A stretch of 64,000 bases of DNA. Origin: Shewanella sediminis HAW-EB3 (lineage in GTDB: Bacteria > Pseudomonadota > Gammaproteobacteria > Enterobacterales > Shewanellaceae). Positions 35,489-44,083 of this stretch are shown one piece after another. Within the stretch, counting starts at the first letter, position 1. Each line of letters starts with the position of its first letter. The DNA lies in contig NC_009831.1 in NCBI RefSeq assembly GCF_000018025.1, positions 3,658,001 through 3,722,000 on the forward strand, written 5' to 3'. The notes beneath the pieces were generated by a model. It did no database searches, was not told where the DNA came from, and saw nothing but the letters and a program-made list of their open reading frames with translations. A program made the translations under genes and the position numbers.

Positions 35489-35862
35489 GATTGTTTTGAC
35501 TTTGCTTGAAGTAATCGACTGGCAAATGAATCCATCTCAGTATTTACCACAGTTTCCAGCTTATCTATTAAATTAACCTGTTGAGGAGTCACGCCCAGTA
35601 GATATTGCTGACCATCGACCTCGACTAATACCACCTTCTCTCTCTGCCCTAACGACGTTGCAGCAACCACTTTAAGCACATTGCTGCTTGCGGGGACTAA
35701 ATTAAACCGCCTCACGATATAAGCCAAAACGAAGATCAGGATAAGTACGACAATTAAACCACCCAACATGTTCGCTAAAGTAGCCATTGCCGAGTCTTTC
35801 TCTACCGCCGAGGCTGCTGCCGTAGTCGTAGCGGCACCCGCCGCCAACATTGAGATAATCAT
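35485..35862 (-). CDS. fliO: Flagellar export gate assembly protein FliO
   Basis: A 125-residue protein. The first half has an Ala-rich segment and one transmembrane helix ([20 protein letters not shown], about 34-53). A small soluble FliO domain includes [20 protein letters not shown]. FliO helps assemble the FliP pentamer. It sits 8 bp after fliN and overlaps fliP by 4 bp. Confidence 0.92.
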   Translation of the reverse strand: MIISMLAAGAATTTAAASAVEKDSAMATLANMLGGLIVVLILIFVLAYIVRRFNLVPASSNVLKVVAATSLGQREKVVLVEVDGQQYLLGVTPQQVNLIDKLETVVNTEMDSFASRLLQAKSKQS

Positions 35863-35870
35863 ATCAGCCT

Positions 35871-36254
35871 TTATTTAAGCTTTTTAATTCGTTCAGTCTG
35901 GCTGATCACGTCAGTCAAACGAATACCAAATTTATCGTTCACAACAACCACCTCTCCGTGAGCGATTAATGTTCCGTTGACCATCACGTCTAACGGCTCC
36001 CCCGCGACACGATCTAATTCGACCACTGAGCCTTGGTTGAGCTGCAATAAATTCCGGATACTGATAAAACTACGACCCACCTCCATCGAGATAGTCACAG
36101 GAATATCCATAATTGAATCGAGCTTGGCGACATCTTCTTCAGAAAGCGCCGCAGCGGTATCGGTTAACTCGTCGAGTTCGACAGCCTGCGCCTCTTCTAT
36201 TGCCTGCTCTGCCATCGCTTCAGCCCAATCATCACCTGTATCTTCAGTACTCAT
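35871..36254 (-). CDS. fliN: Flagellar switch protein FliN
   Basis: A 127-residue C-ring component. After an acidic N-terminal tail of about 50 residues the SpoA/SpoB-fold domain is clear: IPVTISMEVGRSFISIRNLL, GSVVELDRVAGEPLDVMVNG and VVVNDKFGIRLTDVIS. FliN forms the base of the switch ring and contacts FliH. A CCTAG-rich repeat lies between it and fliM. Confidence 0.95.
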   Translation of the reverse strand: MSTEDTGDDWAEAMAEQAIEEAQAVELDELTDTAAALSEEDVAKLDSIMDIPVTISMEVGRSFISIRNLLQLNQGSVVELDRVAGEPLDVMVNGTLIAHGEVVVVNDKFGIRLTDVISQTERIKKLK

Positions 36255-36297
36255 CTTTTTTACCTTAAATATTTTTAATATCTCTTAATGCTTAGTG

Positions 36298-36345
36298 TCG
36301 AGGTTCGAGGGTCGAATTTAGAACCTAGAACCTAGAACCTTCTGC
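36298..36345. repeat. CCTAG-rich repeat in the fliM-fliN spacer
   Basis: Three tandem copies of TAGAACC form TAGAACCTAGAACCTAGAAC at about 36319-36338. They are preceded by a GAGGTTCGAGG word that also occurs at about 10970. No gene or terminator was seen. Confidence 0.6.
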
Positions 36346-36359
36346 TCGTGACTATTAAC

Positions 36360-37385
36360 TTATAACTCTTTCGCTTCTCTGACCTTCGCCTTGCGAGTGA
36401 CCAGTTGCAGCTCATTCTTAGCCGTTTCCGGTCTCGGAATGGTTTCACATATTCTCAAAGCTAAATTATCACGCGCAGTACCTAGTTTGCATCGGTAAGT
36501 CGGCAGATCTTCGACCCTCATAACGATATGTTCCGGCAATTCAACGGTGATCACGTCCCCTTGTTTAAATTCCATCACATCTTTTAACGTAACCTGATGC
36601 TCTACAATGGTTGCATCTATGCCTACATCTACATCCATAATCTCATCCTTTAATGCCTGCGACCAACGCATATCGGTATCTTGAGTGTCACTTTGTACAC
36701 CGGCATCAAGCAGTTCACGGATAGGTTCAATCATTGAATAAGGCATGGTGATATGAAAATCCCCTCCCCCGCCATCGACTTCGATATGGAATGAACTGAC
36801 GACAACCACTTCGGTAGGGCTAACAATATTAGCCATAGCCGGGTTGACCTCAGAGTCCAGATAATCGAACTCGACATCCATCACAGGTGCCCAGGCATCT
36901 TTATAATCTTCGAAGATAATCTTTAGCAGTAACTGCACGATACGTCGTTCAGTTGGGGTGAATTCACGACCTTCAATTTTAGCGTGAAAGCGTCCATCTC
37001 CACCAAAAAAGTTATCCACTAAGATAAAGACTAATCTTGCTTCCATGGTGATCAGTGCCGTCCCTTTCAGGGGGCTAAAACGCACCATATTGAGACTGGT
37101 AGGAACAAATAGAGTATGGACATATTCGCCAAACTTAAGCATTTGGACACCGTTAATGGACACTTCGGCGGCTCGGCGCATCATGTTGAACATGCTGATC
37201 CGTAAATGGCGAGCAAAACGCTCATTCACGATCTCCAGCGTAGGCATACGTCCACGGACAATACGATCTTGCGAAGAGAAGTCATAGGAGCGGGCATCAA
37301 GCCCCTCGTCTACCTCATCTTCTTCTACGTCATCTACACCATGCAGTAACGCATCAATTTCGTCTTGGCTTAATAGATCACTCAC
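36360..37385 (-). CDS. fliM: Flagellar switch protein FliM
   Basis: A 341-residue C-ring protein that binds CheY-P. The N-terminal CheY-binding peptide is LLSQDEIDALLHG (about 4-16). The middle CheC-like domain includes ERFARHLRISMFNMMRRAAE and the GG-loop region VDGGGGDFHITMPYSMIEP. The C-terminal SpoA domain ends in TRKAKVREAKEL. It follows fliL by 41 bp. Confidence 0.96.
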   Translation of the reverse strand: MSDLLSQDEIDALLHGVDDVEEDEVDEGLDARSYDFSSQDRIVRGRMPTLEIVNERFARHLRISMFNMMRRAAEVSINGVQMLKFGEYVHTLFVPTSLNMVRFSPLKGTALITMEARLVFILVDNFFGGDGRFHAKIEGREFTPTERRIVQLLLKIIFEDYKDAWAPVMDVEFDYLDSEVNPAMANIVSPTEVVVVSSFHIEVDGGGGDFHITMPYSMIEPIRELLDAGVQSDTQDTDMRWSQALKDEIMDVDVGIDATIVEHQVTLKDVMEFKQGDVITVELPEHIVMRVEDLPTYRCKLGTARDNLALRICETIPRPETAKNELQLVTRKAKVREAKEL

Positions 37386-37426
37386 AATAGTGCCTTTTTA
37401 ACTTTTAAATAGGATATGTTTTCGAA

Positions 37427-37948
37427 TTACTGCATAACAAAACCGGTAAACAGGACTTTTTCAACGACTTTTCTTCCGGTTACCGGTTGCAGGGTATTTT
37501 GAACATTGAGCAGGGCCATCTGACGCATTTCGTCCTTACCGGCAAGTGAACTCAACTTCTGAACATCGGCGCTACTAAACGTAGTAAGTAACGCATCTTC
37601 AATTAATGGAATGTGCTTTTTAATCAAGAGATCATCTTCGCTTCCACGCACCATTAACTGAACTTTAATTTCAACCAATCTTGAGCGGTTCGCCCCGGGA
37701 AGGTTAAACAAAAATGGTCTGGGCATACCTACATAGTAAGCTTCGCCACTATTGACAGGTTCACCGGTCTCAGTGGCAACCTCCTCGGTATCGACAGTCT
37801 CCGCGGTGTCACTCGACCCAAGAAAAAACCAGAGTCCACCACCAATAAGAAGTACCAGTACCAGACCTATGGCACCAAAGATCACCAATTTTTTCTTACT
37901 TTTAGGCTCTTGGTTCTCTTCTAACTCTAATGATTCTTCTTCAGCCAT
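37427..37948 (-). CDS. fliL: Flagellar basal-body associated protein FliL
   Basis: A 173-residue protein: an acidic cytoplasmic N-terminus, one transmembrane helix (IFGAIGLVLVLLIGGGLWFF, about 24-43) and a periplasmic domain. The C-terminal domain has MPRPFLFNLP and the conserved end VEKVLFTGFVMQ. FliL associates with stator units and supports motor torque. It lies 119 bp after fliK; no separate promoter was recognised. Confidence 0.93.
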   Translation of the reverse strand: MAEEESLELEENQEPKSKKKLVIFGAIGLVLVLLIGGGLWFFLGSSDTAETVDTEEVATETGEPVNSGEAYYVGMPRPFLFNLPGANRSRLVEIKVQLMVRGSEDDLLIKKHIPLIEDALLTTFSSADVQKLSSLAGKDEMRQMALLNVQNTLQPVTGRKVVEKVLFTGFVMQ

Positions 37949-38067
37949 CTGATTTCCCTTCTAAAGACGTAACTAAGCCTGTTATTGGTGTGTTGTGATG
38001 CCTTCTATCTTGTCCCGACAGCACTTAATTTTCAATAACTGCTTTTCTAGCGCTATAGGTTACCTGC

Positions 38068-39897
38068 TTATGCATAATAATCTATACCTGAACTATAACT
38101 TGTTGTCTGATTTATGCTTAATAGTGACTCTTCTGCTGCAATTTCATCCATCTCATTGCCATAACGACCTTGGTTTTCATCACTTCCATTCTCTCCACGC
38201 TCCCCTTGACCTGTATCCCCCTGAGAAACGTGACTGTCAGTTAATTGCATGCCCTGTTCAGAAAGCAGATCTCTTAATCTGGGGATCGCCTGTTCAATCA
38301 GATCTCGCGTTTGATGCTGGGTCACCTGGAATTGCACCTGCGTCTGGTCGCCCTGAACCTGGATCCTCACCATCATCTGTCCTAATTCTGCCGGGTCGAG
38401 TCTGATCTCCGCATGATGTACGCCTTGGCTCACCATAGTCATCAATTGCTGTTTCATGACAGGAGAGAAACGTTGGATCATCTCCTGCATCATATTTTGT
38501 TGCTCGTTATTCTGTCTCAACGATAACTGAAATTGAGGGACTTCACCTCGGCTCGTCGGGGAGGTCGGAGTTGGCGCTGTTGTCTGAAAGGTCTTTATAT
38601 CTGCCACAGGCTCACTTTGAGCGGGCGAAAGTTCCATTGCACCTTTTATCGGTGTTAACTGCACCGAGAGCTCGGCTCCTTTCAACTGTTGCGCGGCAGC
38701 ATCTGGGGCAAGTCCCGCACTCTTGTTGTTAACCTGAAGGTTTTTATCGACTTCGAGAATGGACTTTTCGCCGAGGATATTACTCAACTTAGCATCGTTA
38801 GACTTGAGTTCAATCGGCTTAACTTCGACTGACTTAGCTTCAACTGGCTTAGTATCGCCAAGATTTACACCACTTAGTTTTAGCTCCCCCTCTTTAGGGG
38901 CGCTGGATTGAGCACCACCATTTAAAGCCGTTAATGGGTCGGATTTTACAGCCTGATTCCCCTTGAACTCAGCTCCCGCTTCATTTATACCTGCTTGACT
39001 TAGCCCATTGGCTCCCATAGCAACGGAGCTTGCATTTCTATCTAATGATGCCCCTTCACTGGCAGGACTTCCCGCTGTAGCTCCCTTGACATTGGCAGCG
39101 CCCTGAACATTGCCAGTCCCTTGTACATTGCCTGAGCTAGTCAATGATGCTTGGCTCGAAGCCCCGGTGACATTGCCATCGAGAACTTGTTGAAAATTCG
39201 TCGCACCGGCTTTAGCTAATGCTGCCAGCTCTGTTAATTTTTCAGCAGGCAGGGCCTGCAACTCCTCTTTTGACAATCCCGTTTTAGCCATCAGCAGTTC
39301 CATCATCTCCTGACCGATAGTATCGGTGGACTCGAGGCCGGTTTCATCTGTGCCACCAGTTTTAAGGGCGAGTTCTGACTCCTGTGACTCCCCCTGGACA
39401 AGCTCGGTCGTCAGCTCTGACTCCTGAGTTGTATTATTTCCAAACTTATTGAAGTTAAAGGCAAGCTCTGACTCTTGTGACTGAGAATTAGATGCCGGAT
39501 CGGCATTGAGCGGCAAGAGTTTACCGCTAAAGCCCAAGCTATCGGTATTATCAAGCTCGCTGGCAAGGGTCAGCTGACCTAATACATGATCTACATCGGT
39601 GGTATCCCCTTCAGCAGCATCAAGCTGCTCCTTGCTCAGTGAAGGCTTGTCCTCATTACCAAGAGCATCGATATGCATCTCTTTTGTCTTATTCGATTTT
39701 GCAGAGGACTTATCGACTTGATTACTTGCCTGCTCCAGCGCAGCATAAAAGTCATTCTTTTCAGAGGATTTAGTTTCAGAGGATTGGGGTTCAGATAGTC
39801 GACTTTCTGAATGGGCACTTTTCTTAATGCCGGCAGAGGCGTTACTCTCAGCAGTTATCTCAGCATTAGGTAAAAGTACATTTGTCATTTTCTGCAT
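38068..39897 (-). CDS. fliK: Flagellar hook-length control protein FliK
   Basis: About 609 residues from the ATG at 39897, chosen because GGAGG lies just before it; an upstream in-frame TTG at 39954 lacks this. The long N-terminus is Ser/Ala/Glu-rich and disordered, with repeats of SQESEL and of GNVQG type. The C-terminal switch domain (about 480-590) has LDPAELGQMMVRIQVQGDQT and FQVTQHQTRDLIEQAIPRLR. FliK is the secreted ruler that signals FlhB when the hook is complete. A sigma-54 site precedes it at 40000-40016, starting the fliKLMNOPQR-flhB transcript. Confidence 0.93.
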   Translation of the reverse strand: MQKMTNVLLPNAEITAESNASAGIKKSAHSESRLSEPQSSETKSSEKNDFYAALEQASNQVDKSSAKSNKTKEMHIDALGNEDKPSLSKEQLDAAEGDTTDVDHVLGQLTLASELDNTDSLGFSGKLLPLNADPASNSQSQESELAFNFNKFGNNTTQESELTTELVQGESQESELALKTGGTDETGLESTDTIGQEMMELLMAKTGLSKEELQALPAEKLTELAALAKAGATNFQQVLDGNVTGASSQASLTSSGNVQGTGNVQGAANVKGATAGSPASEGASLDRNASSVAMGANGLSQAGINEAGAEFKGNQAVKSDPLTALNGGAQSSAPKEGELKLSGVNLGDTKPVEAKSVEVKPIELKSNDAKLSNILGEKSILEVDKNLQVNNKSAGLAPDAAAQQLKGAELSVQLTPIKGAMELSPAQSEPVADIKTFQTTAPTPTSPTSRGEVPQFQLSLRQNNEQQNMMQEMIQRFSPVMKQQLMTMVSQGVHHAEIRLDPAELGQMMVRIQVQGDQTQVQFQVTQHQTRDLIEQAIPRLRDLLSEQGMQLTDSHVSQGDTGQGERGENGSDENQGRYGNEMDEIAAEESLLSINQTTSYSSGIDYYA

Positions 39898-39999
39898 GAA
39901 GCCTCCAACAGCCGCTATAGTCCAATTAACATATGGAGCTTTACATAGCGTCAAATTATCGACCGAAATCGGTCAATCTATAATTGCATAAAGATTACA

Positions 40000-40016
40000 A
40001 GCAATTAAGGTGCCAA
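40000..40016 (-). promoter_or_regulatory. Sigma-54 promoter of the fliK operon
   Basis: On the minus strand TTGGCACCTTAATTGCT matches the TGGCAC-N5-TTGC consensus exactly. It lies between fliJ and fliK, about 100 bases before the fliK ATG. Confidence 0.88.
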
Positions 40017-40055
40017 TGCATGCAAGTCTGTATTGAAAAAATGCGAGTAACGGCG

Positions 40056-40502
40056 CTAGCGGGAACGCTTTCGATAAAACTGTTGTGAAGCAAACTCATC
40101 AGTTAGTTTCTGCTCCCGTCTTAACTCTGCCTGTTGCGCCTTCTCGGCTTTATGGGCGAGCAAGAGTTCGACCGCCTTGCGCTTTTGCTGCTTCTCCTGC
40201 CAATACTGTTGTCGATGAAGCCTCTGAGTATCGGCTTCGGTAACCGATGCTATCTGTTTGACAATGGCATCATCGATCTGGCGAACAAACTGATGGAATT
40301 GATGATAATAACTGGCACTGATCGTCTTACCATGATTAGTTTCCATCTGTTTCATATAGTCTAATCGATAATTTCTCAACGCTCCCAACTGACTCTGACA
40401 TTTCTGAAGTGCCAACTGGGCTGACTGCAACTGAAGTGCGGCTTGCTCTTCGGCTTCTGTTGCCAGCTTTAAAACGGTGTCTAAAGGATCATGCTTAGCC
40501 AT
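40056..40502 (-). CDS. fliJ: Flagellar export chaperone/ATPase-stalk protein FliJ
   Basis: A 148-residue, highly charged, almost entirely coiled-coil protein rich in Gln, Lys and Glu, typical of FliJ. It forms the central stalk in the FliI hexamer and links it to FlhA. Conserved features include an N-terminal DPLDTVLKLATEAEEQAA and a basic C-terminus. It follows fliI after a 66-bp spacer that contains a perfect CTAG-rich hairpin. Confidence 0.9.
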   Translation of the reverse strand: MAKHDPLDTVLKLATEAEEQAALQLQSAQLALQKCQSQLGALRNYRLDYMKQMETNHGKTISASYYHQFHQFVRQIDDAIVKQIASVTEADTQRLHRQQYWQEKQQKRKAVELLLAHKAEKAQQAELRREQKLTDEFASQQFYRKRSR

Positions 40503-40534
40503 TAATATTCCTGGAATAAGAGAAGGTTATAGAC

Positions 40535-40561
40535 TCTAGGTCCTAGAGCCTAGGACCTAGA
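40535..40561. repeat. Perfect CTAG-rich inverted repeat in the fliI-fliJ spacer
   Basis: TCTAGGTCCTA (40535-40545) and TAGGACCTAGA (40551-40561) are exact complements around GAGCC. There is no T tract, so it is not a standard terminator. Confidence 0.75.
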
Positions 40562-40568
40562 AACTCAT

Positions 40569-41909
40569 TCATACCTTACACTGTGCGCCCAATTGAGAGA
40601 GCATTAGCGCACTGCTATCGAAGCTGAGCGCCTCTTTCATTGTCTGTCTTAGAAAGGCATTCATCGCCGGTTGCAAGCGGATAGCATTATCTATTCTCGG
40701 GTCACTTCCTTGAGTATAGGCACCGATAGAGATGAGGTCTTTATTCTGCTGGAACAAGGAATAGACTTGCTTGACACAACGCATCGACTCTAAGTGCTCA
40801 GGGCTTATCACCATAGGGGCGACACGACTGATTGAGGCTTCAATATCGATCGCTGGATAATGGCCGGAGTCGGCTAAACTACGGGACAACACAATATGGC
40901 CATCGAGAATCGCCCTGGCTGCATCGGCAATGGGATCTTGCAGATCATCGCCTTCTGTCAGTACCGTATAAAACGCAGTGATAGAGCCTTGACCTGGCCC
41001 GCCATTTCCGGCTCGTTCGACCAGTTTAGGTAATTTGGCAAAAACCGATGGCGGATATCCCTTGGTCGCCGGCGGCTCACCGACGGCTAGAGCAATCTCA
41101 CGCTGCGCCTGAGCATAACGAGTCAGGCTGTCCATCAGTAAAAGTACGTTATAACCAAGGTCTCTGAAATATTCGGCTATTCTTGTGGATGTTTCGCAGG
41201 CCCGTAGGCGCATCAAGGGTGACGTATCTGCTGGCGCTGCAACAACAACCGAACGGGCACGCCCCTCTTCACCTAGAATTTCTTCAATAAACTCTTTAAC
41301 TTCTCGTCCACGCTCTCCTACCAGGCCGACAACAATCACATCGGCAGTCGTCCCTCTCGTCATCATGCCAAGTAGCACACTCTTACCCACACCCGAGCCG
41401 GCAAAAAGCCCCATACGTTGCCCCTTGCCCACGGTGAGCATGGCATTGATAGCCCTTACCCCTACATCCAGCGGCTCTGTGATGGCCCTTCGCGATAACG
41501 GGTTAATCACTTGTGAATGCCTCGGGGCTCTTTGTTCGGTTTGTAACCGGCCTAGCCCATCGAGAGGGTGACCACTACCATCGAGTACTCTGCCAAGCAG
41601 TGACATCCCCACATTCAGACCCGTTTGTTCTCCTAAAGGAGTGACTTTAGCCCCTGGCAATACACCTCGTAGCTCTTCGATTGGCATCAGATAAAGCAGT
41701 TCACCATCGAAGCCTATCACCTCGGCAACCAGCTCACCGGCTAAGGTTTCAATACTACACAGGCTTCCTATAGGTGCACGACATCCGGTGGCCTCGAGCG
41801 TGAGACCCACAACGCGGACCAACTGACCGCTCGCCTCTGCGACGAAGGGATGAACCTTGATTGATTGATGCTTAATTTTGCTGAGTAGTTGGTTTTGGCG
41901 GCTGCGCAT
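40569..41909 (-). CDS. fliI: Flagellum-specific ATPase FliI
   Basis: A 446-residue F1-beta-like ATPase of the export apparatus. Walker A is [15 protein letters not shown] near 170, Walker B is [20 protein letters not shown] near 255 and the family signature [15 protein letters not shown] follows. FliI with FliH and FliJ primes substrates for the FlhA/FlhB gate. It is 120 bp after fliH. Length is normal. Confidence 0.96.
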   Translation of the reverse strand: MRSRQNQLLSKIKHQSIKVHPFVAEASGQLVRVVGLTLEATGCRAPIGSLCSIETLAGELVAEVIGFDGELLYLMPIEELRGVLPGAKVTPLGEQTGLNVGMSLLGRVLDGSGHPLDGLGRLQTEQRAPRHSQVINPLSRRAITEPLDVGVRAINAMLTVGKGQRMGLFAGSGVGKSVLLGMMTRGTTADVIVVGLVGERGREVKEFIEEILGEEGRARSVVVAAPADTSPLMRLRACETSTRIAEYFRDLGYNVLLLMDSLTRYAQAQREIALAVGEPPATKGYPPSVFAKLPKLVERAGNGGPGQGSITAFYTVLTEGDDLQDPIADAARAILDGHIVLSRSLADSGHYPAIDIEASISRVAPMVISPEHLESMRCVKQVYSLFQQNKDLISIGAYTQGSDPRIDNAIRLQPAMNAFLRQTMKEALSFDSSALMLSQLGAQCKV

Positions 41910-42029
41910 GATGTTCTTCGCCTATTCATTGAATACTGGGGTTGTTAAGCTACTGGCTATAGGTGAAAAGTATGAAGGTGGATAGAATGAACTCGAGTCA
42001 TTATCGGGTAAGTCTCCACCCACTGATAC

Positions 42030-43034
42030 TTATTGCTCATTCGAGTCTCCGGAAGGAGGCTCATCTCTGGAATCCTCACCTGACACCGCATCAGTGTTAC
42101 CTTGCTTATCCATGCTGACCTGCTGCGGGTTGCTATCTGGCTGTATTTGTTGCTCTGAGTTATTTGAATTATTGTCTGGCAGCGCTGCCGAAGAGGGAAC
42201 AACAGACTTAGCCACAGAGTCTAACTCCTGTTTTTGCCGTTCAATAGTTTGAGCCAGATGTTGCTGGTGACCCTCTAACTCATCAAGAACCGAATTAATC
42301 CGAGTATCAAGACGCATATCTACGCTACTTCGCTGGCTATTAATGACACAGTCGCCTGGGCTCAAACTAGGATCGGCTTCCAGCTCCCAACGATTTTTCT
42401 CTAACTGGTTAACGCTATACAAGTCTTGAACGAGCTGATAATCATCAGGGTGCAGACGAATATTAATGCCTTGCTCCTTTATCGGTAAAGAGTCGACCCC
42501 CAACCTTAATGCCGAAAGAATATGTTCAGGGTGGGTTTTTAGTTCGTGTCCAACCACGGCTTTCGACAGCTTCATCGTCAATTGAACGAGCTCATGTTCT
42601 ATTTCGTTGTCAAGCAGCTGCATCGGTTTTTCAAATTGAGACAGTAAGGATTCAAACCGATTGATTAACACTTTAGCTTGTTCGACGCCATCCTGATAGC
42701 CTTGCTCCCGGCCTTGCTCAAACCCTTCACTATGTCCCTGTTTCATCCCTTCCAAACGACCACTTTCTATGCCCGCTTGGTAGCCTTCATCTTTACCTTC
42801 TGTGAACCCATCCTGCTCTGCTTGTTTTCGGATATCTTCAATTTCACTGAGCGTGGGAGGAGAAAAGGCGTCAGTTTCTTCGACGTGTTCATGGTGAACA
42901 GCCTTGCGTCCGAACAGATTTGATACATCATCAGGGACGGCTTGGGTCACATCGGGAATTTGCCAATGACTGAAGTCCATTTCAGACTCTGGTTTATTCT
43001 CATCTTTGGGCTTATCGGGGCTATTTGGTTTCAT
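42030..43034 (-). CDS. fliH: Flagellar assembly protein FliH
   Basis: A 334-residue cytosolic regulator of FliI that anchors it to the FliN ring. Gly-rich heptad-like repeats in the middle (GFTEGKDEGYQAGIESGRLE, about 97-135) are the FliH GxxxG region. The C-terminal stator-like domain includes IRLHPDDYQLVQDL and DPSLSPGDCVINSQRSSVD. A C-terminal tail of about 80 residues, rich in Asn/Gln/Ser, is longer than in many FliH proteins. It abuts fliG at 43034. Confidence 0.93.
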   Translation of the reverse strand: MKPNSPDKPKDENKPESEMDFSHWQIPDVTQAVPDDVSNLFGRKAVHHEHVEETDAFSPPTLSEIEDIRKQAEQDGFTEGKDEGYQAGIESGRLEGMKQGHSEGFEQGREQGYQDGVEQAKVLINRFESLLSQFEKPMQLLDNEIEHELVQLTMKLSKAVVGHELKTHPEHILSALRLGVDSLPIKEQGINIRLHPDDYQLVQDLYSVNQLEKNRWELEADPSLSPGDCVINSQRSSVDMRLDTRINSVLDELEGHQQHLAQTIERQKQELDSVAKSVVPSSAALPDNNSNNSEQQIQPDSNPQQVSMDKQGNTDAVSGEDSRDEPPSGDSNEQ

Positions 43035-44083
43035 TATAAGAACTCTTCACCACCACTGCCACCTAACATAATTTCCCCGCTGTCACTCAGACGTCGTGCG
43101 ATAGAGAGGATCTCTTTTTGAGCCACTTCTACTTCACTAATTCTGATTGGCCCCATAGCCTCAAGATCATCGCGCAGTAGCTCTGCGGCGCGCTTAGACA
43201 TGTTGCCTAAAATCTTATCTTTAAGCGGATCGTCTGCACCTTTAAGCGCCTTCATTAACACATCCTGCTGGATTTCACGCAGAAGAGTCTGAATACCTAT
43301 GTCATCAACATCGATGAGATTCTCGAAGACAAACATCAGATCTTGTATCTGCTGAGCCATCTCTTCATCTGACTCTCTCATGGTCTCCATCAGCTGGCTC
43401 TCAACACCGGTATCGAGATAGTTCATGATGTTAGCAGCCGCTTTCAATCCACCCATCTTGGCAGCTTGAGCACCGCCTTGGCCTGCAAACTGTTTCTCCA
43501 TAATATCGTTCAACTCTTGTAGCGCGGCCGGTTGCACCTCTTCTAAATTCGCTATTCGCATCATCAGATCTAGACGGGTATTTTCCGGCGACTGAGCAAA
43601 AATCTCGGCGGCCTGATCGGGTTCCAGATACGAGAGAACAATGGTTTGGATCTGGGGGTGCTCATTCTGGATGATGGTGGCAACTTGGCGTGCATCCATC
43701 CACTTAAGCGATTCGAGGCCTTTAGCGCCGCTGCCCATGATGATCTGTTCAATCAGGTTACCGGCTTTGTCTTCACCCAATGCCGCTGTCAGCGCCTTTC
43801 GGACGAACTCCTCACTATTAAAACCAATTGAGGAGTACTTCTGAACTTCATCCAAAAATAGCTGATGGACACCAATGACTTTTTCCTGACCAAAATCTTG
43901 CATCGCGGCCATTGCCATGCCCACTTTCTGAACTTGTTTAGGTTCAAGATGTTTCAAAATTGAAGCCGCATCGGCTTCGCTTAAGCTCAGCAATAAGATG
44001 GCTGTTTTTTCGGTACCAGTAAGATCATCGACACTAAACTTGCCGCCTTTGGACTTAACTTCATTCTCGTTATCATTGCTCAT
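43034..44083 (-). CDS. fliG: Flagellar switch/motor protein FliG
   Basis: A 349-residue C-ring protein. The N-domain binds FliF (LTGTEKTAILLLSLSEADAA), the middle domain contains the EHPQ motif (IIQNEHPQIQTIVLSYL) and the C-domain carries the torque helix region DIGIQTLLREIQQDVLMKAL with the charged residues that face the stator. It overlaps fliF by 11 bp and abuts fliH. Confidence 0.96.
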   Translation of the reverse strand: MSNDNENEVKSKGGKFSVDDLTGTEKTAILLLSLSEADAASILKHLEPKQVQKVGMAMAAMQDFGQEKVIGVHQLFLDEVQKYSSIGFNSEEFVRKALTAALGEDKAGNLIEQIIMGSGAKGLESLKWMDARQVATIIQNEHPQIQTIVLSYLEPDQAAEIFAQSPENTRLDLMMRIANLEEVQPAALQELNDIMEKQFAGQGGAQAAKMGGLKAAANIMNYLDTGVESQLMETMRESDEEMAQQIQDLMFVFENLIDVDDIGIQTLLREIQQDVLMKALKGADDPLKDKILGNMSKRAAELLRDDLEAMGPIRISEVEVAQKEILSIARRLSDSGEIMLGGSGGEEFL

